This document shows, in pieces, positions 9,601-15,335 of a stretch of DNA of 24,225 bases. This DNA is from a virus, in the IMG/VR virus record IMGVR_UViG_3300030406_001032, positions 1 through 24,225 of that record; one strand, given 5' to 3'. Both the position numbers and the translations under genes were made by a program. Positions within the stretch are counted from its first letter, which is position 1; each line of letters opens with the position of its first letter. Below the pieces are notes generated by a model that worked only from the letters and a program-made list of their open reading frames with translations, had not been told where the DNA came from and made no database searches.

Positions 9601-11387
9601 GTTGGTGTTGGACTAAATTAGGTACAGGTGGCGTATTATTCCCAGGTATGGTAAACGCTCTCGACGGTAATTTAGGCGGTGCAGTAACTAGTACTACAAA
9701 AAATACTCGGTATGGTACATCAAAAATAGATGCAACTGCTAATACCGACCGAAATGTATCTGCAAATGACAATTATTACTGGTATGGGTCTAACTCATTG
9801 GCTCATGCAGTACAAATTGTCAATGTAAGCAAAAACGCAAACAAAACCAGTAGCACAACAGGAGAAAAACTAAGAGTTGTCCTTGCCCTAAAACCAAATC
9901 AAACAATTGTCGATATAGGAAACGCACAGTTTAACTTATATTTGTTAGATTGTAGTTTCTCAACTACTGCTTCTAGTGGCTACGCACCACACCTAAAGGG
10001 TATTATCAAGAGTCATAGTGTAAAAACACTAAAACATAGTGGGTTCTACGAAATATCGCTACCTTCTACTTATGGTACTGGTACTATTGTAATATCCTTT
10101 AATGCCGAGTATTGTAGAGACCTTATGAGAAGCAGATGTGGCGACCCATCACAAACTACACATGGTTCTGCAAATTATATTTTCGACAATTGTGTAGCAG
10201 ATATTGTAAGTCATACCGGTGGCTCAAGTATTGAATTAGATACTGGTAATGCAGTAAATGACGCCAGTATATTTCCACTTGGATACAGACCTTATACCGA
10301 ACTAATATCTGGTTCTATGAGTACAGACGGAAGGCTACTATGGTATGCACCATCTATTACAATCGTTGATGACTTAATGTATGTACCGGGGTCAATAGTA
10401 ACTTATACTGACGCAGGTATGGATTTCAATGCCGAAAATTTAGTAATACAAGACATAAAATGGTCTGCAAATACCACGCAAGGAGAAAAAGTACAACTTA
10501 CCGTAGAAAGAGATGAATCGCGCTCAATGGATGGCTTATTGCCTTACATATTAGCAGACCCCGGTAATATGCCTGTACCATTACCGCCTACTGTAAATAC
10601 AACTGTGCCACCAACTACATCAGACACAGGTAATATTACTAGCGAAGACCAGTTACCCAGCGGAGGCAACAACCCTGGAACTGGCACAGTAGGTTCATTT
10701 ACAACAGAATCAGCACAATCAATCGACAACTTCGGTAGAGGTCTATCGCGCACCATAAAAGGTGCTATGGCATTGGGGGATAGCGATTTATCTGCACAAT
10801 CCGGTTTCCATATATTAGGGCAACCAAAAACATCTACTACACCGAGTAATATGCGTGGTATGACAGGCCCAATGCGAATGCCTGTTGTAGAGGGCGCGGC
10901 TATTTCCAACGAAACTTCGTTTGAATTACCAGGTATAGGCAAAGAAAAGCAAGGGCAAGGAGAAGCGCCAAGCCCAGCAAGAGATGCTACTCATGCTGTA
11001 GAAATAGAAATAAACACACCAGAAGATGCTACTACAAATGAAATAAATATAACAGGAGTACCCTTAATGAATGTAGGTCGTGATGGTGGTAGTACAGGTG
11101 TATTGCATATATCGGTTCGGTGTGTGCAAACTGGTGCGTCTGCATCACAATCAATAAGCATTAGCCCTGCTATGAATCAAAATAACGTAGAAATGCTACC
11201 GACAAGCATTATAGACGGTGTAACTACGCCAGGTAATAACTTAATAATTAGAGTAAGTAGAACGCCAGGACAAGGTAATGATACTGCTTTGTATAGTAGC
11301 GTATCTGTATCTAATTTTAGAGTAAACTTTAGACGCGCAGGTGTATCAACTGCGTCATCACAAAACTCGTTTATTCCATACCGATAG
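3654..11387 (+). CDS. Giant tail hub / adhesin protein (2577 aa)
   Basis: This is the largest gene in the window and directly follows the tape measure gene with an 8-base overlap, so it probably forms the tail tip that joins tube, baseplate and receptor binding. Visible parts: residues about 235-420 resemble a LamG/concanavalin-like jelly roll (NNSWIDVDVWIDYDNNKYQV, then a GWAIHSVS strand); 430-590 look like the first part of a gp44/gp27-type hub; GxGY repeats lie at 768, 822 and 915; an FCCH-like tail domain lies near 1315-1380; 1820-1970 and 2230-2300 look like the rest of the hub; a Pro/Thr-rich linker covers about 2303-2345; a beta-rich C-terminal domain follows. No separate distal tail gene is seen. 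The start is TTG, with AAGGAGAG 16 bases upstream, so the exact start is uncertain. Domain calls are by eye. Confidence 0.8.
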   Translation: MVRTVTNKYGVWLCGYYDDFLSAKTVGYDNNNPNNTTAGAYAHLSTHYGNPLNGEATLNPRYRWAMPERAQSSGAVYKFAPASLQYYHNKGMFEWLTHDSIRNYSDNWQGRAQLQFPDSHTNAQQYKLDASGSDAFHIFTNGHNTSDRYVVPLGDIDSSFGRETMRGLGYMTDYAAKTGGVSNWVADSGGNSGTDNDIAIVRRAHLTGRWMGERLKQDSGDTTYPLDIFAPLESPSGQPFLTIQTWHKAGSSSLPSSPTIYYQGSLNSRGTGDFLHFRIATRAFNGAGAVTPTINIKAGFPSTGIGATYEGGLQGTPAISFNLDLSSYSTLPLLYDGNNSKLSYTNNNSWIDVDVWIDYDNNKYQVYQDGVAVGSLTSFAISRAAKDMYGWAIHSVSPNGTADSNVSIMLDRASLYRPLTDSIKDNDFPGIYTFDFSSGVNATSTMKISVRDKPLETNSKGFSASDYKHQLTEIFKSEILNDWWMILFTGAGETGQEDIANIDRPTWRGLIDSISVKENNQDRTISISAQDTFSLLTKQVLLWEVGQGKVNDSEGSSAYWAFEAEGMKDIMYLGASKLKQFAGNIGFESGNSYKPRDDQRTQLYSGHPIQMYNNEETYGPNSLEDDYEGMGIDYIIHDGTNQYIYLTGNPGYSSSDSITIRDTDNAAYDEKTVTIQSVSTVDGQQRLTITDGSGSGEMQFTDKKAADIVYAGKYIGESIGADNPEYSFDNGFATNDIEAISNWLRYFNLVLSHPKGFFLDSVSVINPGNGYNKQFNYYTLIDGENLHQGDLTISGGSPDDTALATWFSDGEEITHVEVREPGRGYGSVPTASHSGITGTGTELRGGIVTFTVKATGSNSLASIGSDVLSNAGSIIQEQSAFNVDGNRNAPKSAIFEVASPDGTLSASDITLQYAGSGYDPSGSGTAVNTNILIDRVGGSTYTLDITVNTIFADATFVCNLEGEPTTDFYTFLMKTDPELLPGEEFVIAGKAITGHTANELDKIEGKHTVKSVKKIFNYHDGSYTVGTQRYWWQVQTYTPYTSSSAEFGDWPTNNGLLANRIGWSKVTGGTVTPKPTSQTEDISNRAVHAKWMRDLPKSLWFQYHFGKIQYDSNPISTDLTLNGAISLSDTEIQIDSTTYGAIPNHGLVEIERVKSAARYDLVTEIRDIFIYQCKYQIGSNYYIGGIKFISADHPTSAETWISTTETGSINTTLNFLTISSNYKHLWVLWADMRNDGNADADGLRRKTSFGLQYPSHKNYDVKLLFEDQFNDQGEYETYAELKQGEDVDVWEIDATNDPSTAGAFSHPIDYANAKAFAWTDVSNSGGTVNINHTNHGLTTNDKVALFNINESSWDGVYNVVATADANNFRTSLTYPGIPSVVTNSNQNDDRFFFAKITGSYDDISTYQDWQNKAGAFVIVDASKFFNMNTLANDGSFTKTSGGKTDLGDYYAVREADPVLIDTYWKQAASTEMTTGDTYRKHENMDRLTTQVTDLADVKEGQFYLVPTDLTLFNENGIGRIIAHKDEDELKSEFYYTWNGKVSTKISGSFETVSVSTFDTHFVCTDNQGSFTSDLEGAYIKNTTKPLVAGVGDSWKTNFIQEYWYRIKTVVSSTVLHIERVSYLPINPFGSGGLFTSQPGENYNNYENGLNPNVLRAVDIADGWANTHNYQIVPQIYNVNLESATKVTTDTTYSQKVIEEEFAIKQSEYGRRTEPHCRVGILNANYTAVKIYNTVAAEYAFRLMMHLGGYVRNENIGTFAFHDKFRMLWNLSILDSWWTTTRLPTTFGLNTVPVTDKMTTYNDISTHDRYGSVYKADNKKLSEIIRGVQETAGTGSLNSYVSTFSYMIGRDNKMEFRPKFNAGYEFTRNNINLTAMEIKNNGVISNVRVQYNDGNSFVDYPATSLGDITKWKIVQAPLVLSDKEAEAIARREYEKHKGNDIRIKMQPIRDTGQGDVMLDGGRFGYIQDAQIAYQGNADQSTETGWCWTKLGTGGVLFPGMVNALDGNLGGAVTSTTKNTRYGTSKIDATANTDRNVSANDNYYWYGSNSLAHAVQIVNVSKNANKTSSTTGEKLRVVLALKPNQTIVDIGNAQFNLYLLDCSFSTTASSGYAPHLKGIIKSHSVKTLKHSGFYEISLPSTYGTGTIVISFNAEYCRDLMRSRCGDPSQTTHGSANYIFDNCVADIVSHTGGSSIELDTGNAVNDASIFPLGYRPYTELISGSMSTDGRLLWYAPSITIVDDLMYVPGSIVTYTDAGMDFNAENLVIQDIKWSANTTQGEKVQLTVERDESRSMDGLLPYILADPGNMPVPLPPTVNTTVPPTTSDTGNITSEDQLPSGGNNPGTGTVGSFTTESAQSIDNFGRGLSRTIKGAMALGDSDLSAQSGFHILGQPKTSTTPSNMRGMTGPMRMPVVEGAAISNETSFELPGIGKEKQGQGEAPSPARDATHAVEIEINTPEDATTNEINITGVPLMNVGRDGGSTGVLHISVRCVQTGASASQSISISPAMNQNNVEMLPTSIIDGVTTPGNNLIIRVSRTPGQGNDTALYSSVSVSNFRVNFRRAGVSTASSQNSFIPYR

Positions 11388-12057
11388 GATTACGCAATTC
11401 TAATATTCGTCGTGCCTTTTCACGGCCAATACCATCAACTTGCATAAGATTTTTTTGTGTTTGTCTACTATGCAGTATTTTTGGTATGCTACCAAATTCT
11501 TGTAACAGCGCATCTGCTTCTTTACGTGATACACCAGCAATACTTGCTAATACAGTTATGCGAGAATCTAACTTTTGATAGGGAATTTTAGGAAAACTCT
11601 CTTTGGCTTTTCCTACAATATTTAACTGCGTATGATTTATGATTAACCAGTTGATAAACTCAGTCATATTAGCCAGTTCCATGTATTTTATCTGCGGAAA
11701 CCGATTATAGAATGTGGCTTTAAAATTCTCTATAGTTTTTACCATTCTGGTTTTTTCTATTGCCAGTCTTTGTGCATCCGGTCTACCTTGGACAAAGGGC
11801 TTTAGGATAGAGCCATAGACAACCAGCATAGGATTGTCGAAATTTCTTTGTAAATCTGTAAGTTGGCCCACGATTGTCCTACTTCTACCTATCCCCATGA
11901 TAGACCGGTATAAGTCGTTTATTTCCTTGGCTTCGATACCGACATCTTGGATAACATAGTCTGCACTCTCAAGACGACGTACAGTACAATCGTCGCCCAT
12001 GCGACTCTGAATCTTATTTATGAGAATTTCATTCTCTCTATCATCTATTACCAGCAC
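11371..12057 (-). CDS. XPF/ERCC4-family nuclease with helix-hairpin-helix domain
   Basis: This 228-residue protein has the two-part build of archaeal XPF nucleases without the helicase. The N-terminal ERCC4 nuclease domain has IDDRE at residues 4-8 (family VDxRE), ADY at 32-34 (family GDY) and EAKEIND at 42-48 in place of the usual ERKxxxD. The C-terminal helix-hairpin-helix pair lies at about 165-225, with IAGVSRKEADALL and VDGIGREKARRIL. Such enzymes cut flaps, forks or branched DNA, often as dimers tied to the clamp. The Arg in ERK is replaced by Ala-43, while the metal-binding acids and the Lys are kept. The start is GTG at 12057, directly before the first catalytic motif, preceded by a TATA-like box at a leaderless distance. 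The 3' end overlaps the convergent tail gene by 17 bases. Confidence 0.85.
   Translation of the reverse strand: MLVIDDRENEILINKIQSRMGDDCTVRRLESADYVIQDVGIEAKEINDLYRSIMGIGRSRTIVGQLTDLQRNFDNPMLVVYGSILKPFVQGRPDAQRLAIEKTRMVKTIENFKATFYNRFPQIKYMELANMTEFINWLIINHTQLNIVGKAKESFPKIPYQKLDSRITVLASIAGVSRKEADALLQEFGSIPKILHSRQTQKNLMQVDGIGREKARRILELRNPIGME
11450..11456 (+). terminator. Possible T-tract terminator of the tail operon
   Basis: A run of seven T lies about 63 bases after the stop codon of the giant tail gene. Archaeal RNA polymerase can stop at T tracts without a hairpin. The tract is inside the oppositely oriented ERCC4 nuclease gene, where it encodes Gln-Lys-Asn, so it may be chance. Confidence 0.25.
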
Positions 12058-12068
12058 TATTTAGTGCT
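12053..12068. repeat. Perfect inverted repeat over the nuclease start codon
   Basis: AGCACTA and TAGTGCT form a 7-bp perfect inverted repeat with a TT centre. It covers the GTG start of the ERCC4 nuclease gene and lies where a leaderless transcript would begin, so it could be an operator for a dimeric repressor or a small mRNA hairpin. Confidence 0.5.
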
Positions 12069-12094
12069 ACTAATAAACTGGTTAATAAAGGGTT
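12058..12094 (-). promoter_or_regulatory. Promoter of the ERCC4 nuclease gene
   Basis: The 37-base gap between methyltransferase and nuclease genes holds two TATA-like boxes on the minus strand: TTTATTAAC at 12089-12081, centred about 28 bases before the GTG, and TTTATTAG at 12077-12070. The first is at the distance expected for a leaderless archaeal transcript starting at the GTG. Confidence 0.5.
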
Positions 12095-12637
12095 TTAGAA
12101 TTGTAGTGAGTAGGGTTGTTGGACACCTTGCCATTCAGAGTTACTATTCTCTCTACTTTCAATGATGCCGATGGTACAATGTTGTGAGCCGCCGTGTGCG
12201 AAGACGCACAATTTATCCAATTCGTAGCCTCTCATTTTCCCCATGAACGTCGAATGGTAGCCAAATGATATGATGCTCCCATTTGGTGCTAAGATTCTAC
12301 CGACTGAATCTGCTAACATCTTGAACCGGCTTGTGTAGTTTCCGTTATACATCTCCATAGCCTTGCGTAGAGCGTAAGGTGGGTCAAGGATAATTGTGTC
12401 AAATTTGTGTCCCTCCCATTGTTGTACGAAATCCACGCAATCCATTCGATAATCAGCAACAGCGTTCTGCTCGTCAATGTCATTCCTTGTCTCATCCAAA
12501 TCCAACAAGGTCTTACCTGCGAACAGGTTCAAGACTTTACCCGAACTATTTTCTTCTACCCATCTCTTAATTTTGGGTGACTCAAAAGTATATCTCCGCA
12601 GGTTAGTCTGTATTATCTCTAATTGTGGAATCTTCAT
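12095..12637 (-). CDS. DNA methyltransferase, DPPY type (probable N6-adenine)
   Basis: This 180-residue Rossmann methyltransferase has motif I as LNLFAGKT at residues 36-43 (S-adenosylmethionine binding) and catalytic motif IV as DPPY at 85-88. DPPY is typical of amino-methyltransferases acting on adenine N6 or cytosine N4. It is short and lacks an obvious separate target recognition domain, and no restriction endonuclease lies next to it, so it is probably an orphan enzyme that protects viral DNA or marks it for regulation. An RNA or protein target cannot be excluded from sequence alone. It starts at ATG 12637, exactly after a conserved promoter cassette shared with polB, so it is likely transcribed on its own without a leader. 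Confidence 0.78.
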   Translation of the reverse strand: MKIPQLEIIQTNLRRYTFESPKIKRWVEENSSGKVLNLFAGKTLLDLDETRNDIDEQNAVADYRMDCVDFVQQWEGHKFDTIILDPPYALRKAMEMYNGNYTSRFKMLADSVGRILAPNGSIISFGYHSTFMGKMRGYELDKLCVFAHGGSQHCTIGIIESRENSNSEWQGVQQPYSLQF

Positions 12638-12674
12638 AGATTATCCTATAATCAATCGCTTATGAATGTGACTA
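12638..12674 (-). promoter_or_regulatory. Conserved leaderless promoter cassette, methyltransferase gene
   Basis: Reading on the minus strand, the TAG stop of the upstream zinc-ribbon gene is followed by 34 bases and the methyltransferase ATG. With the ATG included (12635-12674), 35 of 40 bases match 17560-17599 in front of polB. A TATA-like ATTCATAAG is centred about 27 bases before the ATG. The GATTATAGG stretch between box and start is also conserved and may be a further element. Confidence 0.65.
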
Positions 12675-12809
12675 TATTATACACTCGCCGTCGCCACAAC
12701 AAGAGATAACTTTCATCTTACAGTTTAAACAAGTAGAAGAACCGTGTACTTCTACAAATCCTTTGTCGCTAAAACACATTGGGCATCTCATTTTCTTTTG
12801 CATTGTCAT
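12672..12809 (-). CDS. Small zinc-ribbon protein (45 aa)
   Basis: This 45-residue protein (begins MTMQKKMRC) has two Cys knuckles, CPMC at residues 9-12 and CLNC at 27-30, typical of a zinc ribbon, followed by a further Cys cluster CCGDGEC near the C-terminus. The gene has a strong GGAGG at 12817-12821, seven bases before the ATG, and begins two bases after the stop of the small membrane protein gene, so it is coupled to it. Its TAG stop forms the first bases of the promoter cassette of the next gene. The partner or nucleic acid it binds is unknown; such tiny ribbons commonly bind nucleic acid or a protein surface. Confidence 0.75.
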   Translation of the reverse strand: MTMQKKMRCPMCFSDKGFVEVHGSSTCLNCKMKVISCCGDGECII

Positions 12810-12811
12810 TT

Positions 12812-13000
12812 TCAGTCCTCCATCGACAAAAACATCGCGCTATCTATAAACCCGTAGTCTTCGTGGTTGGAATTAGAGTTGTAAGTCTCATGTCGTATAA
12901 TAGTTGTCGTTTTTATTCTTATTGGTAGTGTAATATACCAGAATATCCAGCCCACAAAGAGTATCTCAATTACCAGCACAAAACCAACAACCCTCTCCAC
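12812..13000 (-). CDS. Small single-pass membrane protein
   Basis: The 62-residue product has one strongly hydrophobic segment at about residues 4-26 (VVGFVLVIEILFVGWIFWYI) and a polar tail ending SMFLSMED-like. It would sit in the host membrane with a short N-terminus. I recognise no family; roles such as lysis, membrane anchoring of replication or superinfection exclusion are only possibilities. Its 3' end, two bases from the next gene and carrying that gene's GGAGG, argues that it is a real gene in the polB operon. The start is weak: GTG at 13000 overlaps the primase gene by 35 bases, no ATG is available upstream of the hydrophobic segment, and a shorter form from an internal GTG is possible. 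Confidence 0.55.
   Translation of the reverse strand: MERVVGFVLVIEILFVGWIFWYITLPIRIKTTTIIRHETYNSNSNHEDYGFIDSAMFLSMED
12817..12821 (-). promoter_or_regulatory. Ribosome binding site GGAGG for the 45-aa zinc ribbon
   Basis: GGAGG lies seven bases before ATG 12809 and inside the last codons of the upstream membrane protein gene. It supports both the reality of the tiny gene and coupled translation. Confidence 0.6.
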
Positions 13001-14000
13001 TACAATACCCTTTACTCTTATACCACTTAGGAGAAGGGGAATTGTTGTAGGTGTTGATGATGTACCTCACGTTTTGTTTGGTTGTCGCTTCCCTATAATC
13101 TCTCCAGTTCAAGGTAGCGATGTAACCACATATTTGATTCTCAATGTCTTTCATTTGTTCTCGGCTCAAGGTCTTCTTATCTGCAAACCATCTTAGGTTT
13201 TGTGACAAAAATTGAGCCAATGCTACCCTTATCTCATGTCGTGGGTTCTCCTTGTGTATAGCCCTCTCAAGGCAATTAGGTAATGGTATGTCGAGAGCAG
13301 AACCTATAGTGATAGCCGAGGAATCAATAGTACCTACATCTACAGTATCTTCGGGATTATCTATTAGCCATTGAGTGATGTCAAATGTGGATTGATTAGG
13401 CATTCCCATGAAGGGGTCATACTTCTTTAGTGTGCGGTCAGGTCTCTTGGGGATAGAGTAATTCATAGGGTCAGCCCTAAATGCTTCGGGGTCTATGGTC
13501 ACGGCCCATCTACCTCGCTTCGGATTGAACGTATCAGGTATTCTCGTCAGTTTAGATGCGTGACCTACACCATCCAAAGTGTCTAACCCTTTCGACATTT
13601 GGCGTTGGTATCTCTCTAAGTCTCTACTACCCTTTACGCCTTTGATTGGTTTGCTAAACAGTTGATGAACGTGAAAGCCTCTACCAGTAGCGACTATACG
13701 CACATCGCCACTCAACTTGAGACATAGCAAAGCAACATCTTGCTTGACCTTATCTATGCCATGAGTCTCGGTAGTATCGAAGTCCCACCAAGCCCTATCA
13801 ATAACAACGGAATCTACATCGAGTTGTTTATACTCGATGCCGAAACCGTCCCACCCACTATCTTCAAACCTTTCGTAAGAGTATAGGCTGGTGTAGCAAG
13901 CACTTCTGCCGTTGAATGTCTTGACATACTTCTTGTATGAGTCTAAAGACCACACAGTATGACGGCGAAGCCCTATGGTGCGTGGGAACGAAAGAAGCAT
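12966..14000 (-). CDS. Archaeo-eukaryotic primase, PriS-PriL-type fusion
   Basis: This protein carries both halves of an archaeal primase on one chain. Numbered from ATG 14000, the catalytic PriS-like part shows DFD at 73-75 (metal-binding motif), GRGFHVH at 106-112 (the SxH-type motif) and TRIPDTFNPKRG followed by WAVTID with Asp-170. The C-terminal part, from about 240, resembles the iron-sulfur domain of PriL: PLPNCLERAIHKENPRHEIR, then a helical region, then YCSGEGCWFC. Cysteines at 243, 291, 333, 338 and 341 are candidates for the four cluster ligands. It would make primers for the PolB of the same operon. ATG 14000 follows the stop of the preceding zinc-ribbon gene by four bases; a GTG at 14027 would add nine residues and overlap that gene. 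Confidence 0.85.
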   Translation of the reverse strand: MLLSFPRTIGLRRHTVWSLDSYKKYVKTFNGRSACYTSLYSYERFEDSGWDGFGIEYKQLDVDSVVIDRAWWDFDTTETHGIDKVKQDVALLCLKLSGDVRIVATGRGFHVHQLFSKPIKGVKGSRDLERYQRQMSKGLDTLDGVGHASKLTRIPDTFNPKRGRWAVTIDPEAFRADPMNYSIPKRPDRTLKKYDPFMGMPNQSTFDITQWLIDNPEDTVDVGTIDSSAITIGSALDIPLPNCLERAIHKENPRHEIRVALAQFLSQNLRWFADKKTLSREQMKDIENQICGYIATLNWRDYREATTKQNVRYIINTYNNSPSPKWYKSKGYCSGEGCWFCAGN

Positions 14001-14004
14001 ACTA

Positions 14005-14157
14005 TCAACACTCTTGTTTGTGACCACAATCGCAAATCATTACATCTACGACTTCAGGTACATTCCCTTCCTGTCCTGTAACCCTTATAATTTTGTCGCT
14101 ATCTACCCAATCAGAGTCACTACCACAAGCGGCACATACTAAGATAGGTTTACTCAT
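14005..14157 (-). CDS. Small Cys-rich zinc-binding protein (50 aa)
   Basis: This 50-residue protein (begins MSKPILVCAACGSD, ends ICDCGHKQEC) has Cys pairs CAAC at 8-11 and CDC at 42-44 with His-46 and Cys-50, a probable zinc ribbon or rubredoxin-like knuckle. It starts at ATG 14157, overlapping the end of the Cas4-like gene, and GGTGATT a few bases upstream matches the archaeal anti-Shine-Dalgarno sequence. It ends just before the primase start. The tight position between nuclease and primase suggests a DNA-replication accessory role, but no specific function can be assigned. Confidence 0.72.
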   Translation of the reverse strand: MSKPILVCAACGSDSDWVDSDKIIRVTGQEGNVPEVVDVMICDCGHKQEC

Positions 14158-15037
14158 TCCAATCACCTTCTAACCCCAACTCGGCGGCATGAATCTCTTG
14201 TTGGCATGACGCATTGAAGTCGCACCATGTCATACAAAAGTAGTCATTCCACTTCATGTCCCACTTGTGGGAGAATAGATTAGGAAGAGTGTCATTTAAT
14301 CGTTTGTAAAAGGCATTAATAGACCGTGAACCAACTGGCTCAAGTATGGCTATACCGTTGTGGTCTCCTAACCACAAAGTCTTACCCTTCTTGCTACCCT
14401 CAAGTAGTAACTTATCTTCTCGGTCTACCACAAGTTGGTAGTCGGGACAAATATAGAGGAAATGTGTGATTGATTCGTAGATATTCATCTTATCTAATAT
14501 CATCTTGTAGAAGCACAACTCTCTACGTGTGCGTTGCAATTTACCTACTCCCATGTTACCAGTCTTGAGTTCGGTAAGAATTAAGCCGCCGTCAGGATGA
14601 CGCAACACAGCATCTATCATACCCACCCAAATAATCTCGACTTGACCTATACCATCAATATGCTTCTTCTCAAACACTTGATGTTTCTTCTCTACCTCTA
14701 CAATGTCAAAGCCACCTAAATCCCAGGCTATTTGATGAAGCAAAGAAGTCATAGATTCTATAGCCGGGTCAAGAACGTCTAACCCCTCGTCTACTACGGC
14801 TTGAGGTACTGCATCGGCACCATCTAATAGACCTACCTCCATGACTTTGTGTACTTGACCGCCCCTAACCATAGCCTCGGTAGGTGGTGGTCTCGGGACA
14901 TCGGCTATGTTATTCCACCAGTATTGTCGAGGACACATCAAGTAACCCATGTAGGAGGACTTACTTATCTTCGTGATGCCATCTTTGTTAGGCGTGTAAG
15001 AGGATAAGCCTATTTGCTCGGCAGTAGCAAGTTTCAT
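14150..15037 (-). CDS. Cas4/RecB-like PD-(D/E)XK nuclease with iron-sulfur cysteines
   Basis: This 295-residue protein shows the motif order of Cas4-like exonucleases: an N-terminal Cys in SSYMGYLMCPRQYWW (near residue 35), the His motif RGGQVHKVME (near 60), the metal site GMIDAVLRHPDGG followed by ILTELKTGN (Asp and Glu-x-Lys, near 138-158), a Tyr motif RELCFYKMIL, and three C-terminal Cys in YFCMTWCDFNASC. One N-terminal and three C-terminal cysteines are the usual ligands of the 4Fe-4S cluster in Cas4 and AddB. No cas1, cas2 or CRISPR repeat is near, so it is a viral replication or recombination end-processing nuclease rather than part of CRISPR adaptation. The ATG overlaps the preceding gene's stop as ATGA. 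Confidence 0.88.
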   Translation of the reverse strand: MKLATAEQIGLSSYTPNKDGITKISKSSYMGYLMCPRQYWWNNIADVPRPPPTEAMVRGGQVHKVMEVGLLDGADAVPQAVVDEGLDVLDPAIESMTSLLHQIAWDLGGFDIVEVEKKHQVFEKKHIDGIGQVEIIWVGMIDAVLRHPDGGLILTELKTGNMGVGKLQRTRRELCFYKMILDKMNIYESITHFLYICPDYQLVVDREDKLLLEGSKKGKTLWLGDHNGIAILEPVGSRSINAFYKRLNDTLPNLFSHKWDMKWNDYFCMTWCDFNASCQQEIHAAELGLEGDWNE

Positions 15038-15324
15038 TCTTCTTCATCCCCTATGTCATCAGGCGCATCAGTCCAACCACACAAGTTACAAACCTTGTGA
15101 TTCTCCTCCACACTATCAAACATAGGGATGAGTATTGGTGCTTTGCAAGAAGGACATTCTTCTTCTTCTACCTTTCCTAAATCTTTGAGAAGGTGAAACA
15201 AAAGGAAATTGACTTTCTCCATATCTTGTGTCATAGCACCGGCCAAGCCACCGACATCATGCTTCAATCTAATGTAAGCATCCATGAGCGTTTGTAGACT
15301 TATGGTCTCCTCGCCGTCACTCAT
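15034..15324 (-). CDS. Zinc-ribbon protein with helical N-terminus
   Basis: Started at ATG 15324 the product has 96 residues. The first 50 are helical (for example QTLMDAYIRLKHDVGGLAG), followed by an acidic turn and a four-Cys ribbon: CPSC at 57-60 and CNLC at 79-82, then an acidic tail. I do not recognise a family. The start is chosen because GAGGAG lies five bases before this ATG; a GTG at 15330 would add two residues. The gene begins nine bases after the polB stop and overlaps the Cas4-like start by four bases, so it is translated with the replication genes and may adapt one of them. Confidence 0.78.
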   Translation of the reverse strand: MSDGEETISLQTLMDAYIRLKHDVGGLAGAMTQDMEKVNFLLFHLLKDLGKVEEEECPSCKAPILIPMFDSVEENHKVCNLCGWTDAPDDIGDEEE

Positions 15325-15329
15325 AGCCA

Positions 15330-15335
15330 CTCCTC
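15330..15335 (-). promoter_or_regulatory. Ribosome binding site GAGGAG choosing ATG 15324
   Basis: GAGGAG overlaps the polB stop codon and is five bases before ATG 15324, but overlaps the alternative GTG 15330, so the ATG is the better start. Confidence 0.5.

Noticed and set aside
14150-15037. CRISPR adaptation locus suggested by the Cas4-like gene
   Set aside because: No cas1 or cas2, no repeat-spacer array and a replication operon context; a free-standing viral nuclease fits better.
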